Shown: positions 16,452-25,183, counted from the first letter of the stretch. The stretch is 34,881 bases of DNA from Nostoc sp. 'Lobaria pulmonaria (5183) cyanobiont' (GCF_002949795.1 NZ_CP026696.1:1-34881), one strand, 5' to 3'. Notes: generated by a model from the letters alone, not told the origin. Numbers and translations: made by a program.

Positions 16452-17006
16452 CTACAAATCCTCATCTGAAATGATTTGAGGCACAAAAGCAGGACGAGAG
16501 GAGTTTTGATTCTCTGGAGCTTTAACATCAGAGGTCTTTTTAGCCGTTTTAGGAGTTTTAGAAGTTGTTGATTTTGAAGAAGCTGGTTTTGATTCTGGTT
16601 TTGATTCTGGTTCTGATTTCGACTGAGATTTTTGAACGGACTGACTACTGCTTTGCTCTATCGCCGAATTCTTGTCTAAAGCCGGCTCATCAATAACTTG
16701 TGTATTGGTATTCTCTTGGTTAGGAGGAGTGACTGATTTTTTGCGCGTAGACCGACGAATATCGTTAAGTAAATAACGGATACGTTCAGGACTAATGTTG
16801 ATATCCAAAGGGGCTAAAGTTTTAGACACTTCCTCGTAGCTATAGCCCAGACGAAGCACCCGCTCAATTTGACGGCGCATCTTTTTAATAGCCGCTCGTG
16901 CCGGGATATCATCTAATTCCTTAGCACCCAAAGCGCGTAGAGCATCAAGAGCGTCTGGAATCTTTGACTTAGGAATACTGTCTTTAGCCACAAGAATAAA
17001 AATCAA
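16452..17006 (-). CDS. Mobilisation accessory protein (TraK/TraC-like HTH plus disordered tail)
   Basis: 184 residues. The first 95 residues hold a helical segment (MRRQIERVLRLGYSYEEVSK, then ISPERIRYLLNDIR) with the pattern of helix-turn-helix accessory proteins in mobilisable plasmids. The remainder is disordered and rich in Ser, Lys and Pro, with short repeats (SEPESKPESKPASSK). It is divergent from mobC across the candidate oriT, so it could bind there. The next gene starts with no gap. Family match is by resemblance only. Confidence 0.55.
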   Translation of the reverse strand: MIFILVAKDSIPKSKIPDALDALRALGAKELDDIPARAAIKKMRRQIERVLRLGYSYEEVSKTLAPLDINISPERIRYLLNDIRRSTRKKSVTPPNQENTNTQVIDEPALDKNSAIEQSSSQSVQKSQSKSEPESKPESKPASSKSTTSKTPKTAKKTSDVKAPENQNSSRPAFVPQIISDEDL

Positions 17007-17219
17007 ACTAATGTTTATGTTTAAAACTTTACTTGAATATGCAGCATCTATCTAAAGACAGGTAATTATCAATGCAACAAATAGTTAAGAAACAGCAATA
17101 GATATTAACGTAACTGATTGAACAGTGATTACTAAGAACGTGTAAGATAACTCACGAACAGTTAATCAAAAACAAATCACATAGTTATCACCAATAATTA
17201 CCCACACTGTAATTTACGT

Positions 17220-17445
17220 CAACTCGTTAGTAATATCATCGTGGTGGTAGCCGAAGATTACGCACTTTGCCCCCACGCGGGTAGTTCCCCTAGTCCTTCT
17301 GCCTCCCCGAAAGACTGGTAAGGAGCAAGCCATGCCTACCCCTGCGGGGTGTCCTCGCTACGCTCGACTCGGCAGGCTTGCCAAAGGGGGAAGTATCCCC
17401 ACTTTGGAAACCCCCTCAAAAACCACATCAACTTTTGTTTGACTT
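17220..17445. other. Candidate origin of transfer (oriT) with nested hairpins
   Basis: The divergent region before mobC holds dense dyads: GCAAGCCATGCC (17325-17336) against GGCAGGCTTGC (17371-17381); ACCCC-TGC-GGGGT at 17338-17350; and CCAAAGGGGG (17381-17390) against CCCC-A-CTTTGG (17397-17407). It is much more GC-rich than its surroundings, and inverted pairs GGTAATTAT (17061-17069) and ATAATTACC (17194-17202) lie to the left. MobC/MobP relaxases usually act just upstream of mobC. The nick site was not identified. Confidence 0.5.
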
Positions 17446-17844
17446 ATGCCCAAAGCTTCTTCTCAGTCACTCGTCCGCACCAAAATGTTACAAGTGCGAT
17501 TCAGCCCAATTGAATACGAGATGATTCGCTCAAAAGCGGAAGATACGAGCATGAGTTTGGCAGAATTAACAAGACGTTGTATATTACTGCGACCAATCCC
17601 ACCACCACCGCCGCGATTGGGCAGAGTGACAGTAGACACATACTTAGAACTTTCACGCATCGGCAACAATATCAACCAACTGGCTAAAGCCACCAACACC
17701 GCCATTAAAATGCAGTTGCCACCGCCAGCATCACCAGAACTTCTACAAGATTTACTAGAACTGCTACAACACTGCCAACGGGAAATAGCCAATACCTTCA
17801 TCGAAGAATCGGACGAGGAAACAGATGATTGGCAACCAGACTAA
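17446..17844 (+). CDS. mobC: MobC-type relaxosome protein (ribbon-helix-helix)
   Basis: 132 residues. Residues 12-45 have the ribbon-helix-helix pattern of MobC (MLQVRFSPIEYEMIRSKAED, then MSLAELTRRCIL), followed by a proline run PIPPPPPRLG, and the signature region SRIGNNINQLAKATN, nearly identical to the MobC consensus. The C-terminus is acidic. MobC proteins bind oriT and help the relaxase melt and nick it. The gene overlaps the relaxase start by 20 bases, as usual for this pair. Confidence 0.85.
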   Translation: MPKASSQSLVRTKMLQVRFSPIEYEMIRSKAEDTSMSLAELTRRCILLRPIPPPPPRLGRVTVDTYLELSRIGNNINQLAKATNTAIKMQLPPPASPELLQDLLELLQHCQREIANTFIEESDEETDDWQPD

Positions 17845-20251
17845 AGGGCGAGGATTCCGAGGACTGCTGAATTATTTGGAGTCTCAGAAAGATGCCAAAC
17901 TCATTGGTGGCAACATGGGCGGCAATAACGCCCGCGCACTGGCCAGAGAATTCAAAATTTCCCGACAACTAAACCCAGAAGCTGACCGAGTAGTGTACCA
18001 CGCATCATTATCACTACCAGAAAACGAGCGACTAGACGAACCAACTTGGAACGAACTTGCTAACCGCTATCTCGAAGAGATGGGCTTTGACAGTAACCAG
18101 TACGTAGTCTACAGACACAGCAACACGGAACACGACCACATACATATCTGTGCTAGTCGCATTCGGTTAGATAACGGGAAGATTGTACATGATAGCTGGG
18201 ATTACAAGCGTAGTGAAACCATTATTCGGCAGCTAGAACGAGATTACGGCTTACAACAAACCCAGAGTAGCCATGAGAAATTATCGCGTAATCCCAGTAT
18301 TGGACAACAAAAACGGCTAGAAAGAGAACATGATGAATATATCAACGGTGAGCGCCTTACACCACAAGAACGCCCTATTAAGCAACAACTCCAGGAACTA
18401 ATCGACCGCGCTACCCAAGACAAACCGACTATGCCCCTACTGGTTGAGCGATTGCAATTACAAGGTGTAGAAGTTCGCCACGGCTTAACACGTAACGGCA
18501 AAAGTAAGGGCATCTCGTACTCGTGGAATGACCAGAAATTTAGCGGCACTTCTTTGGGGCCTGCTTATACATTCCCAGGTTTACAAAAACATAAGGGGAT
18601 TGACTACCAGCCACAACGGGATGATGAGCGTATTGAGCATCTGTTGAAAAATCCTAGAGAGCGAACAGTTGTCAGCCAACAGTTACAAACCTCACGACAA
18701 GATTCGGCATTAACAGCTAGCCCAGTCCGAGAACTTGAGCGAGGTTCAAGTCAGTCATTCGAGGCGATTACTGCAATTGTCCGATATCTTGAACTACAAG
18801 AAATTGAGCAGTCATTAACAAAGTCTTCCCTAAGTGAAACGTTACCACAATTAACAGAACAACTGTCCGGGTATCGGCAGCAGCTACAAGCAAGAAGAAC
18901 CGCATTCGACGGACTAGACGCGGCGATTACTCAAGAGTTACAATCCCATACAGAGAAAAGAGCTATTTTATCAATTTCTGATTATATTGAGCAATCGGCT
19001 GTTGAATCAGCATTAACCCAAACAGTATTAGAATTAACGCAACAACTTTCTCAATACAAAGAGGAACTCATTACAGCTAAAACTACATTCAATGACCTGG
19101 ATGCAGTTCTTGCGACTGAATTACAATCATATCTAGAGAAGAGAGCCATTTCATCAATTTCTGATTATATTGAGCAATCGACTGTTGAATCAGCATTAAC
19201 TGAAACAGTATTAGAATTAACACAACAACTTTCTCAATATCAGCAGCAATCAGCCGGAAGAACCATATTCGACAACCTGGAAGCAGCGATTGTTTATTTG
19301 GAGCAACTTCATAGATCGCAAACAACAGTAGACGCAATTGCTCTTAATCAAACTCCAACTATAACCACAGATGAACCAAAGCTAAAAGATAATCTTTCAG
19401 CCGAGTTATATGAGTATTACAGCGCCGACTTGCAAAACTTATTAGTGACTGACCGAGATAAAGAAATCGCTATACGGGCGTTATTAGATAATAAGCCATC
19501 TGAGGAGGTTGAAGAAATTATCTTTGCCAGTCCAGCCGGATGGACTACTGATGAAGCCAGAGAATTGGTACTAATTGCTAACAATCAACTGGCACACTTA
19601 CAAGAACAACCCCAGTTTACACCACCGCCAGAGGATGAAAGCCTACGCCCAGTATTACAGCATTTCTTGACTCAAAAACGCGGTATAACAAACTTCCTTG
19701 TACACCCATTACAGCAGCAGGGGTTGGGTTACATAGACCAGCACCGAAATGTTGTCTTTATCAAGCGGGATTTAAACGGTGAAAAGTCAGGCGCACTGCT
19801 TTGGGATACCGCACGTCTTGACAATCGTTGTACGGAGTACCCCGAAAACAGCGATCGCTCCGAGGGGTGGTTTCACCTAAAATTGGGTGGAGAGGCAGAC
19901 GACAAAATCGAGAGAGTATTCTTGTGTGACTCCCCCATTGATGCGTTGACAATGGCAGAGATTGACAGGAATGGAAACAAGGGGCAACCACCAGTTAGAA
20001 CAATGTACATAGCAGTGGATGACCCGAATAACTTGCCCTTTGAACTTCTCAGAAACATCAACAGGATTGGGGTGGCATTTAATAACGATGATCAAGGCAA
20101 TGAAGCGGCCCAAGTCGTTCAGGAAATTTTACCCCAGGCTAAAAGAATTGCACCTAGTGGGCTAACTTGGAATGAGATTCTGATTGAACAGCAACAACAG
20201 AAGCAAGAGGAGTTGGAGCAAAAGCAACGGGGACGAGGGTTTAGTCGATAA
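17825..20251 (+). CDS. MobP-type relaxase with C-terminal TOPRIM-like domain
   Basis: 808 residues. The relaxase domain occupies about 1-150: a likely nucleophile Tyr17 in LLNYLES, YHASLSLP, and the metal-binding motif HSNTEHDHIHICASRI at 98-113. A linker (GISYSWNDQKFSGTSLGPAYTF near 230) follows. Residues about 340-500 form a coiled coil with two tandem 61-residue repeats (DYIEQS..ESALT.TVLELTQQLSQY). The end (about 600-795) resembles the DUF3991/TOPRIM region of plasmid primases: VFLCDSPIDALTMAEID and GVAFNNDDQGNEAA. In that family the first motif usually has Glu and the second DxD; here they read Asp and NNDD, so catalysis is doubtful. The enzyme would nick oriT and carry the strand into the recipient. 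Confidence 0.88.
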   Translation: MIGNQTKGRGFRGLLNYLESQKDAKLIGGNMGGNNARALAREFKISRQLNPEADRVVYHASLSLPENERLDEPTWNELANRYLEEMGFDSNQYVVYRHSNTEHDHIHICASRIRLDNGKIVHDSWDYKRSETIIRQLERDYGLQQTQSSHEKLSRNPSIGQQKRLEREHDEYINGERLTPQERPIKQQLQELIDRATQDKPTMPLLVERLQLQGVEVRHGLTRNGKSKGISYSWNDQKFSGTSLGPAYTFPGLQKHKGIDYQPQRDDERIEHLLKNPRERTVVSQQLQTSRQDSALTASPVRELERGSSQSFEAITAIVRYLELQEIEQSLTKSSLSETLPQLTEQLSGYRQQLQARRTAFDGLDAAITQELQSHTEKRAILSISDYIEQSAVESALTQTVLELTQQLSQYKEELITAKTTFNDLDAVLATELQSYLEKRAISSISDYIEQSTVESALTETVLELTQQLSQYQQQSAGRTIFDNLEAAIVYLEQLHRSQTTVDAIALNQTPTITTDEPKLKDNLSAELYEYYSADLQNLLVTDRDKEIAIRALLDNKPSEEVEEIIFASPAGWTTDEARELVLIANNQLAHLQEQPQFTPPPEDESLRPVLQHFLTQKRGITNFLVHPLQQQGLGYIDQHRNVVFIKRDLNGEKSGALLWDTARLDNRCTEYPENSDRSEGWFHLKLGGEADDKIERVFLCDSPIDALTMAEIDRNGNKGQPPVRTMYIAVDDPNNLPFELLRNINRIGVAFNNDDQGNEAAQVVQEILPQAKRIAPSGLTWNEILIEQQQQKQEELEQKQRGRGFSR
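18901..19266 (+). repeat. Tandem 183-bp repeat in the relaxase coiled coil
   Basis: Two adjacent 183-base units (61 codons) are highly similar: for example TCAATTTCTGATTATATTGA occurs in both, 183 bases apart (18971 and 19154 regions). They encode EKRAI.SISDYIEQS.VESALT. The period is in frame, so the coiled coil grows by whole units. Confidence 0.7.
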
Positions 20252-20549
20252 TCTCATGTTGACCCGACGAACTCGTGACCGCTACGCTCTCGGAGTCGGT
20301 GGCTCTTACGGGCAGGGAGATTACTGGTTAGGCCAACTAGATCCTGTACGCCCGCAAAAGCCACTCCGCTGCGCCGACTCCGAGCCACGAGTTCTTAAAC
20401 CTTGGAAAGATGCTTTGACTACTGGCAGCGATCACTTGACTAGTCAAATAGGATTACTGAGTATAGTGTTAATGCCAAATCAGTATTTATACGATAAAAT
20501 TTTGTTGTAATAAATGATACTTTTATTTTAGTTATGTAAGATTTTTCAC
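20252..20549. repeat. Intergenic region with dispersed inverted repeat
   Basis: Nothing coding is evident. It contains split inverted arms AACTCGTG (20270-20277) with CTCGGAGTCGG (20289-20299), and CCGACTCCGAG (20374-20384) with CACGAGTT (20386-20393), resembling the palindromic repeats scattered through Nostocales DNA. The region becomes AT-rich before the next gene. Confidence 0.5.
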
Positions 20550-21464
20550 ATGGCAATTAGTTTTTTTGAGTTACTTAACACTGTTATAGATAAAGAGACT
20601 GATTTCATCTCGAATCAGTTAGAAATACCTGTAGACCTAGTTTATGAGTCTATTCTGGAGGAAGCTGAACGCAATCAAACAGAGTGGTACTCCAATGAAG
20701 TTCCCAACCTAAACTATCAAGATCCTGCTTGCCGACTTGCATATCTGTATATTGTTGCTGCTGCCAATGCCAGCACCTTTCAGCACGTTTTAGAATCAAA
20801 TCAAGACTTGCGTAATTATGTATTAGGAATTGCGAAAGAGCGTCACGAGGTAAAAATTTGTGCTTTTGGTGCTGGGCCTGGTACAGAGTTAATGGCTATG
20901 GCAAGGTTTCTTGAGCAACAAAAGCTTGGAGTCTCTATCAGCGTCGATTTTCAACTGCTCGACAAGGTTCAGGAATGGGCAAGCTCGTGGTACGGCATAA
21001 GAAATCAAGTGAATGAGTCTTTCAGGCATCTATATGGTGCTAATCGCTCAACATGGCCAATGATACCATCAGGTAATTTTTTAGCTTGTGATGTCACTGA
21101 GTTGGATCGATTCTCTTATCTTGGGGATGTATGGAAGCAAGATATATATGTATTAAATTTTTTATTGTCTGAAATATTCAATGATGATCCTGGATTACGC
21201 TCCTTTCTAAGTCAAGTCGCCAAATTTGCACCTACAGGAGCAAGATTTGTTTTTATAGAAAGACGTGGATATAGGTGGGAACAACAGATTCAGCACATTG
21301 CTAGAGAATCAGGATTAGTCCTTTCTAAATTCATTGAGTCACCAAATGGTAAACTAGTTGGTGAAGATCCAACAAAGTTAGGTCGAATATATGATGCTAT
21401 TCAAGAAAGAAGAAAGCCTCGTTTAACTTGGAACGTTGTGTACAGTATTGGTGTTAAGCAATAA
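20550..21464 (+). CDS. Class I SAM-dependent methyltransferase-like protein
   Basis: 304 residues. A helical N-terminal domain of about 100 residues precedes a Rossmann-type methyltransferase core: motif I VKICAFGAGPGTELMA at 101-116, an acidic strand end with SVDFQLLDK near 130, FLACDVTE near 183, and YVLNFLLSEIF near 205. The substrate is not evident; the NPPY/DPPF motif of N6-adenine DNA methylases is absent. It lies 30 bases before an AlkB-type gene in the same direction, suggesting linked methylation and demethylation roles. AT-rich compared with the mobilisation genes. Substrate could be RNA, protein or small molecule. Confidence 0.65.
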   Translation: MAISFFELLNTVIDKETDFISNQLEIPVDLVYESILEEAERNQTEWYSNEVPNLNYQDPACRLAYLYIVAAANASTFQHVLESNQDLRNYVLGIAKERHEVKICAFGAGPGTELMAMARFLEQQKLGVSISVDFQLLDKVQEWASSWYGIRNQVNESFRHLYGANRSTWPMIPSGNFLACDVTELDRFSYLGDVWKQDIYVLNFLLSEIFNDDPGLRSFLSQVAKFAPTGARFVFIERRGYRWEQQIQHIARESGLVLSKFIESPNGKLVGEDPTKLGRIYDAIQERRKPRLTWNVVYSIGVKQ

Positions 21465-21494
21465 CTTAAATAAATTGCAAATTTAGTTTATTTA

Positions 21495-22148
21495 ATGCAA
21501 TACGATAAGGATACTCAGTTAAGCCTTAACCTTTGGGGACAGTCTGCACTTCCTTCAAATTTGCAGGTAGACAAGCTTTCTGTTCCTGATGCAGAAATTA
21601 TCCTCTACCCTAGCTATTTTACTGAAGAGGAAAGTGACGGAATACTCCAAAGGTTATTCATGGAAGTTAATTGGCGACAAGACAAGATCAAATGCTATGG
21701 TAAAGAAATAGACTTACCCAGGTTAACTGCCTGGTATGGTGATACTGGTAAATCTTATACATATTCAAACATTGCGATGAATCCAATATCTTGGACACCA
21801 GTGTTGTTGTTTATTAAGGATAGAGTTGAAGAGATAGCCCAAGTCTCCTTTAACAGTGTTTTGCTTAATTTTTACCGTGATGGTAAAGACAGTATTTCTT
21901 GGCACTCCGATGATGAGCAAGAATTAGGGAAATATCCAGTCATTTCTTCTGTTAGTTTTGGAGGTGAAAGAAAACTCCAGTTCAGGCATAAATATAATAA
22001 AAATTTAAAAAAATTAGAATTAAATTTAACTAATGGTAGCCTTTTAATTATGAAAGGTAAAACACAGGAATATTGGCAGCATCAGATAGCTAAAACTTCA
22101 AGAACTGTGATGCCAAGAATAAACCTGACTTTTAGAATCATAAAGTGA
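21495..22148 (+). CDS. AlkB-type 2-oxoglutarate/Fe(II) dioxygenase
   Basis: 217 residues. It has the AlkB family layout: RLTAWYGD near 76-83, NFYRDGKDSISWHSDDE at 125-141 giving the iron ligands His137 and Asp139, His196 as the third ligand (WQHQI), and the 2-oxoglutarate-binding arginines in PRINLTFR at 207-214. Members remove methyl or alkyl lesions from DNA or RNA by oxidation. The gene is 30 bases from the methyltransferase-like gene and likely co-transcribed. The HxD...H...RxxxxxR set is complete, so activity is expected. Confidence 0.92.
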   Translation: MQYDKDTQLSLNLWGQSALPSNLQVDKLSVPDAEIILYPSYFTEEESDGILQRLFMEVNWRQDKIKCYGKEIDLPRLTAWYGDTGKSYTYSNIAMNPISWTPVLLFIKDRVEEIAQVSFNSVLLNFYRDGKDSISWHSDDEQELGKYPVISSVSFGGERKLQFRHKYNKNLKKLELNLTNGSLLIMKGKTQEYWQHQIAKTSRTVMPRINLTFRIIK

Positions 22149-22430
22149 ATAAAGTTAGTAAATTACTAAAGTACGTTATGCAAAATTTCTTTACGACGTG
22201 TCCCACTTTGCCGTTATCTCGGCGGATACACAAGTAAGCAGCAAAATGCAACTTAACAGCGCAGTTGGACATCTGTAAGTAAGCTTTGCATCCACATTTT
22301 GGGCGTTTTCCGGTCTTAACCGAATGCTATGTCGGTAAGAAACAAAAGCAAACAATGCAATTTCTTACTTGATCAATAGCTATAGTGATGAGAATCTGGG
22401 GTAGCCAAGACCGCGATCGCCTTGATTGAA
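22149..22430. other. Intergenic region before the partition locus
   Basis: No gene is seen. It holds an 8-bp perfect inverted repeat, GTAAGAAA (22335-22342) with TTTCTTAC (22361-22368), and a HIP1 site near 22413. The first half (about 22190-22320) has no recognised structure. Confidence 0.35.
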
Positions 22431-22545
22431 GGACGAAATCGTTATTTCGTTAAATCGCTAATTCTTGCTTAAACGAAATCTCTCTGTACGATTAAGCGAA
22501 AACACGATATAACTAATTCGCTATAGGGCGAAAGGACGAAATTTG
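22431..22545. promoter_or_regulatory. Centromere/operator repeats upstream of parA
   Basis: ACGAAAT occurs at 22433-22439, 22473-22479 and 22536-22542. The first forms a perfect dyad, ACGAAAT-CGTT-ATTTCGT, ending at 22450. TTCGC and GCGAA also pair around 22518-22532. Similar motifs follow parB at 23431-23480 (TTTCGCTAAATGACGAAAAG). Such iterons around a ParA/RHH pair usually serve as parS and operator. Confidence 0.65.
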
Positions 22546-23187
22546 ATGACCGTATTGGTGGGTGTCATTTCACAGAAAGGGGGAGTGGGTAAAAGTACTC
22601 TTGCTCGACTTATTGCCCGTGAATATTCTGCTGCTGGCTGGGATGTAAAAATTGCCGACCTAGATATTTCTCAAGGTACGAGTACGGATTGGAAACAACG
22701 CCGCGAATTAAACGGTATCCAGCCGGAGATTGCTGTTGAACCATTCCGCACTGTAGCGCAAGCACTTAAACACGCCTCGGTTTATGACCTCATGGTTATG
22801 GACGGGCCACCACATTCCATGCAAGGCACTTTAGAAATTGCCCGTGCAAGTGATTTACTTGTCTTACCCACTGGTTTATCACTGGATGATCTCAAACCGT
22901 CTGTACTGTTGGCGCATGAATTGGTAAACGCCAAAATCTCTACGGATAAAATTATTTTTGTTTTATGTCGAGTCGGCGATCGGGAGAATGAAATTGAGGA
23001 GGGCAGATCATATATTCATAAAGCTGGATATGTCACAGTGGCTGGTTCAATTCCAGAAAAGACTGCTTACCGTCAGGCAAGTGATAACGGTCGTGCTGTT
23101 TCTGAGGTCACGTTTCCTACCTTGAAGCAACGAGCCGAACAAGTAGCCCAAGGAATTATTGATCTGTTAAGTGAGCAAGAGTCCTAA
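22546..23187 (+). CDS. parA: ParA partition ATPase
   Basis: 213 residues from the ATG at 22546; the TTG one codon earlier is less likely. It has the deviant Walker A KGGVGKST near residues 11-18, ADLDISQGTS and the Walker B VMDGPPHS. The short length without an N-terminal HTH is that of the type Ib ParA that works with a small ribbon-helix-helix partner. It forms an operon with the 77-residue gene two bases downstream and is flanked on both sides by repeats that could act as the partition site. Confidence 0.9.
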   Translation: MTVLVGVISQKGGVGKSTLARLIAREYSAAGWDVKIADLDISQGTSTDWKQRRELNGIQPEIAVEPFRTVAQALKHASVYDLMVMDGPPHSMQGTLEIARASDLLVLPTGLSLDDLKPSVLLAHELVNAKISTDKIIFVLCRVGDRENEIEEGRSYIHKAGYVTVAGSIPEKTAYRQASDNGRAVSEVTFPTLKQRAEQVAQGIIDLLSEQES

Positions 23188-23189
23188 TT

Positions 23190-23423
23190 ATGTCAACTAA
23201 ACCACCTCCACCACCTCGCAAACCAAGCAAAGGTGAACCCCCTAGCATTAAGGAAACAAAAGATAACTTAGAGAAGCCCGATCCAGGTGAAATTTCCAAC
23301 CTGAATTTTAAAGTACCTGCCGAGTTCAAAAAGGATTTTAAGATTGCGGCTGCTACCTACGGTTGTACCCAAGTCGAGCTATTGCAACGGATCTTCAAAT
23401 ACTGGACAGATAATCATGGCTAG
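23190..23423 (+). CDS. Small ParB/ParG-like ribbon-helix-helix partition protein
   Basis: 77 residues, two bases after parA. The first 35 residues are disordered and Pro/Lys-rich. The C-terminal part (NLNFKVPAEFKKDFKIAAAT, then QVELLQRIFKYWT) has the strand-helix-helix pattern of RHH partition proteins such as ParG. In that system, the flexible tail stimulates ParA ATPase and the RHH domain binds the centromere. Assignment rests on position and motif. Confidence 0.8.
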   Translation: MSTKPPPPPRKPSKGEPPSIKETKDNLEKPDPGEISNLNFKVPAEFKKDFKIAAATYGCTQVELLQRIFKYWTDNHG

Positions 23424-23668
23424 TAAAGATTCGTTCTTTCGCTAAATGACGAAAAGACGATTTCTTGCTTTCTTCTTTTAGCGATTTCTGATTTCATAGT
23501 TTTCAACACAAGATATACTGACAAAGCATTAGTGTCAGAAACTAGGCTGAATCGGTTTCACAGGGCAATGGAGGTTTAGCATAACTTTCTGCACCACTGC
23601 TCATTTCACGCCGTAGGTGCAAGATATGAGCCAAGCCAGTAATATTAAAAATCTCACAGCAAAGCTAA
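23424..23668. other. Region downstream of parB, repeats and hsdM leader
   Basis: The first 60 bases carry the second block of the parS-like repeats. The remainder holds no gene and leads into hsdM, with no clear ribosome site and no terminator evident. Confidence 0.35.
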
Positions 23669-25183
23669 ATGTTCGAGCAAACCTTTAAAAATATTGATGA
23701 CGTTCTCTGGAAAGAGGCGGGTTGTACTACAGAGTTAGATTACACAGAGCAAACCTCTTGGCTGCTGTTTCTGAAGTATCTGGACGATTTGGAGCAAGAA
23801 CGGGCACTGGAAGCGGAGTTAGCGGGTAAGTCATATAATTTTATCATTGATGAAGCGCATCGGTGGTCGGCTTGGGCGGCTCCCAAGAAGGCGGATGGCA
23901 CGGTGGATCACGATCATGCGCTGATTGGGGACGATTTGATTGATTACGTGAACCGTCAGCTATTCCCCTATCTCCAGGGATTTAAGCTGCGGGCTACCAG
24001 CCCAGATACGATCGAGTACAAAATTGGTGAGATTTTTAGCGAAATTAAGAATAGGTTTCAAAGTGGCTACAGCTTGCGGGATGCGCTGGAATATATTGAT
24101 GAGCTACGGTTTCGATCGCAGCAGGAGAAACATGAGCTTTCCCATCTCTATGAAGCCAAAATCAAAAATATGGGGAATGCGGGGCGCAATGGGGGGGAGT
24201 ATTACACGCCGCGTCCGTTGATTCGCGCCATGATTCAGGTGGTGAAACCGCAAATTGGCGATCGCATTTATGATGGCGCTTGTGGTTCGGCGGGGTTTTT
24301 GTGTGAGAGTTACGACTATTTGCGTCAGGGTAATCTCACCACGAAACAGCTTGAGCAACTTCAGACAGCCACTTTTACAGGTAAGGAGAAGAAGAGTCTA
24401 GCTTATGTGATTGCGATCATGAATATGATTTTGCACGGCATCGATGCGCCGAACATTATCCACACTAATACGCTCACGGAAAATATCAGCGATATTCAAG
24501 ACAAGAATCGCTTTGATGTGATTTTAGCTAATCCGCCATTTGGGGGGAAGGAACGTAAGGAAGTACAGCAGAATTTCCCGATTAAGACTGGGGAAACGGC
24601 GTTTCTGTTTTTGCAACATTTCATCAAAATTCTGAAGATGGGCGGTAGGGCGGCGGTGGTAATCAAAAATACCTTCCTGTCAAATTCGGATAATGCTTCG
24701 CGGGCTTTGCGCCAAGAACTTTTGAGTAGTTGCAATCTGCACACGATTTTGGATTGTCCCAGTGGGACTTTTATCGGGGCGGGGGTAAAAACGGTGGTGC
24801 TATTTTTTGATAAAGGAAAGCCTTTCGACTCCGTTCAGGGAACGCCTTTATTTGCTCAGGGAAAACCTTTAACTCAGGGAATGGCTACTCAGAAAATTTG
24901 GTATTATCAACTCGTTCCGGGGCGGAATATGGGTAAAACCAATTCTCTGAATGATGAGGACTTGCGCGAGTTTGTGGAGTTACAAGCTAGGTTTGCAGAA
25001 ACAGAAAAATCTTGGCTGGTGGATATTGCTGATGTAGATCGGGAGACGTTCGATTTGTCGGTGAAGAATCCGAATAAGGCTGAGGAATCGCTGTTACGAG
25101 AACCGCAGGAAATTTTGGATGAAATTGCTGCTTTGGATGCAGAGAGTGCAGAGATTTTAGCTGGTATTGGGGGGATGTTGTGA
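23669..25183 (+). CDS. hsdM: Type I restriction-modification methyltransferase subunit
   Basis: 504 residues. An HsdM N-terminal helical domain (IDDVLWKEAGCTTELDYTEQ) is followed by the N6-adenine methylase core: motif I DGACGSAGFL near 202 and the catalytic motif NPPFGGKE near 288. It forms a complex with HsdS to methylate the host sequence. Around residues 384-405 an extra 22-residue segment (GKPFDSVQGTPLFAQGKPLT) interrupts the usual run from VVLFF to the WYYQL motif; its DNA resembles a dispersed cyanobacterial repeat. All catalytic motifs are intact. hsdS begins at a GTG overlapping the stop. Confidence 0.93.
   Translation: MFEQTFKNIDDVLWKEAGCTTELDYTEQTSWLLFLKYLDDLEQERALEAELAGKSYNFIIDEAHRWSAWAAPKKADGTVDHDHALIGDDLIDYVNRQLFPYLQGFKLRATSPDTIEYKIGEIFSEIKNRFQSGYSLRDALEYIDELRFRSQQEKHELSHLYEAKIKNMGNAGRNGGEYYTPRPLIRAMIQVVKPQIGDRIYDGACGSAGFLCESYDYLRQGNLTTKQLEQLQTATFTGKEKKSLAYVIAIMNMILHGIDAPNIIHTNTLTENISDIQDKNRFDVILANPPFGGKERKEVQQNFPIKTGETAFLFLQHFIKILKMGGRAAVVIKNTFLSNSDNASRALRQELLSSCNLHTILDCPSGTFIGAGVKTVVLFFDKGKPFDSVQGTPLFAQGKPLTQGMATQKIWYYQLVPGRNMGKTNSLNDEDLREFVELQARFAETEKSWLVDIADVDRETFDLSVKNPNKAEESLLREPQEILDEIAALDAESAEILAGIGGML
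24815..24887 (+). repeat. Repeat-like in-frame insertion in hsdM
   Basis: CTTTCGACTCCGTTCAGGGA at 24821-24840 resembles the small repeats common in Nostoc intergenic DNA. Related GGAAAGCC/GGAAAACC and CTCAGGGA units follow. It keeps the frame and adds about 22 residues between conserved blocks. Confidence 0.55.

Noticed and set aside
20184..20510. A 108-residue frame overlapping the relaxase end
   Set aside because: Its sequence runs through the palindromic repeat and has no domain or ribosome site.
22149..22430. Possible integron attachment site or small RNA
   Set aside because: Only a short inverted repeat is present; no attC core sites or convincing RNA fold with terminator was found.
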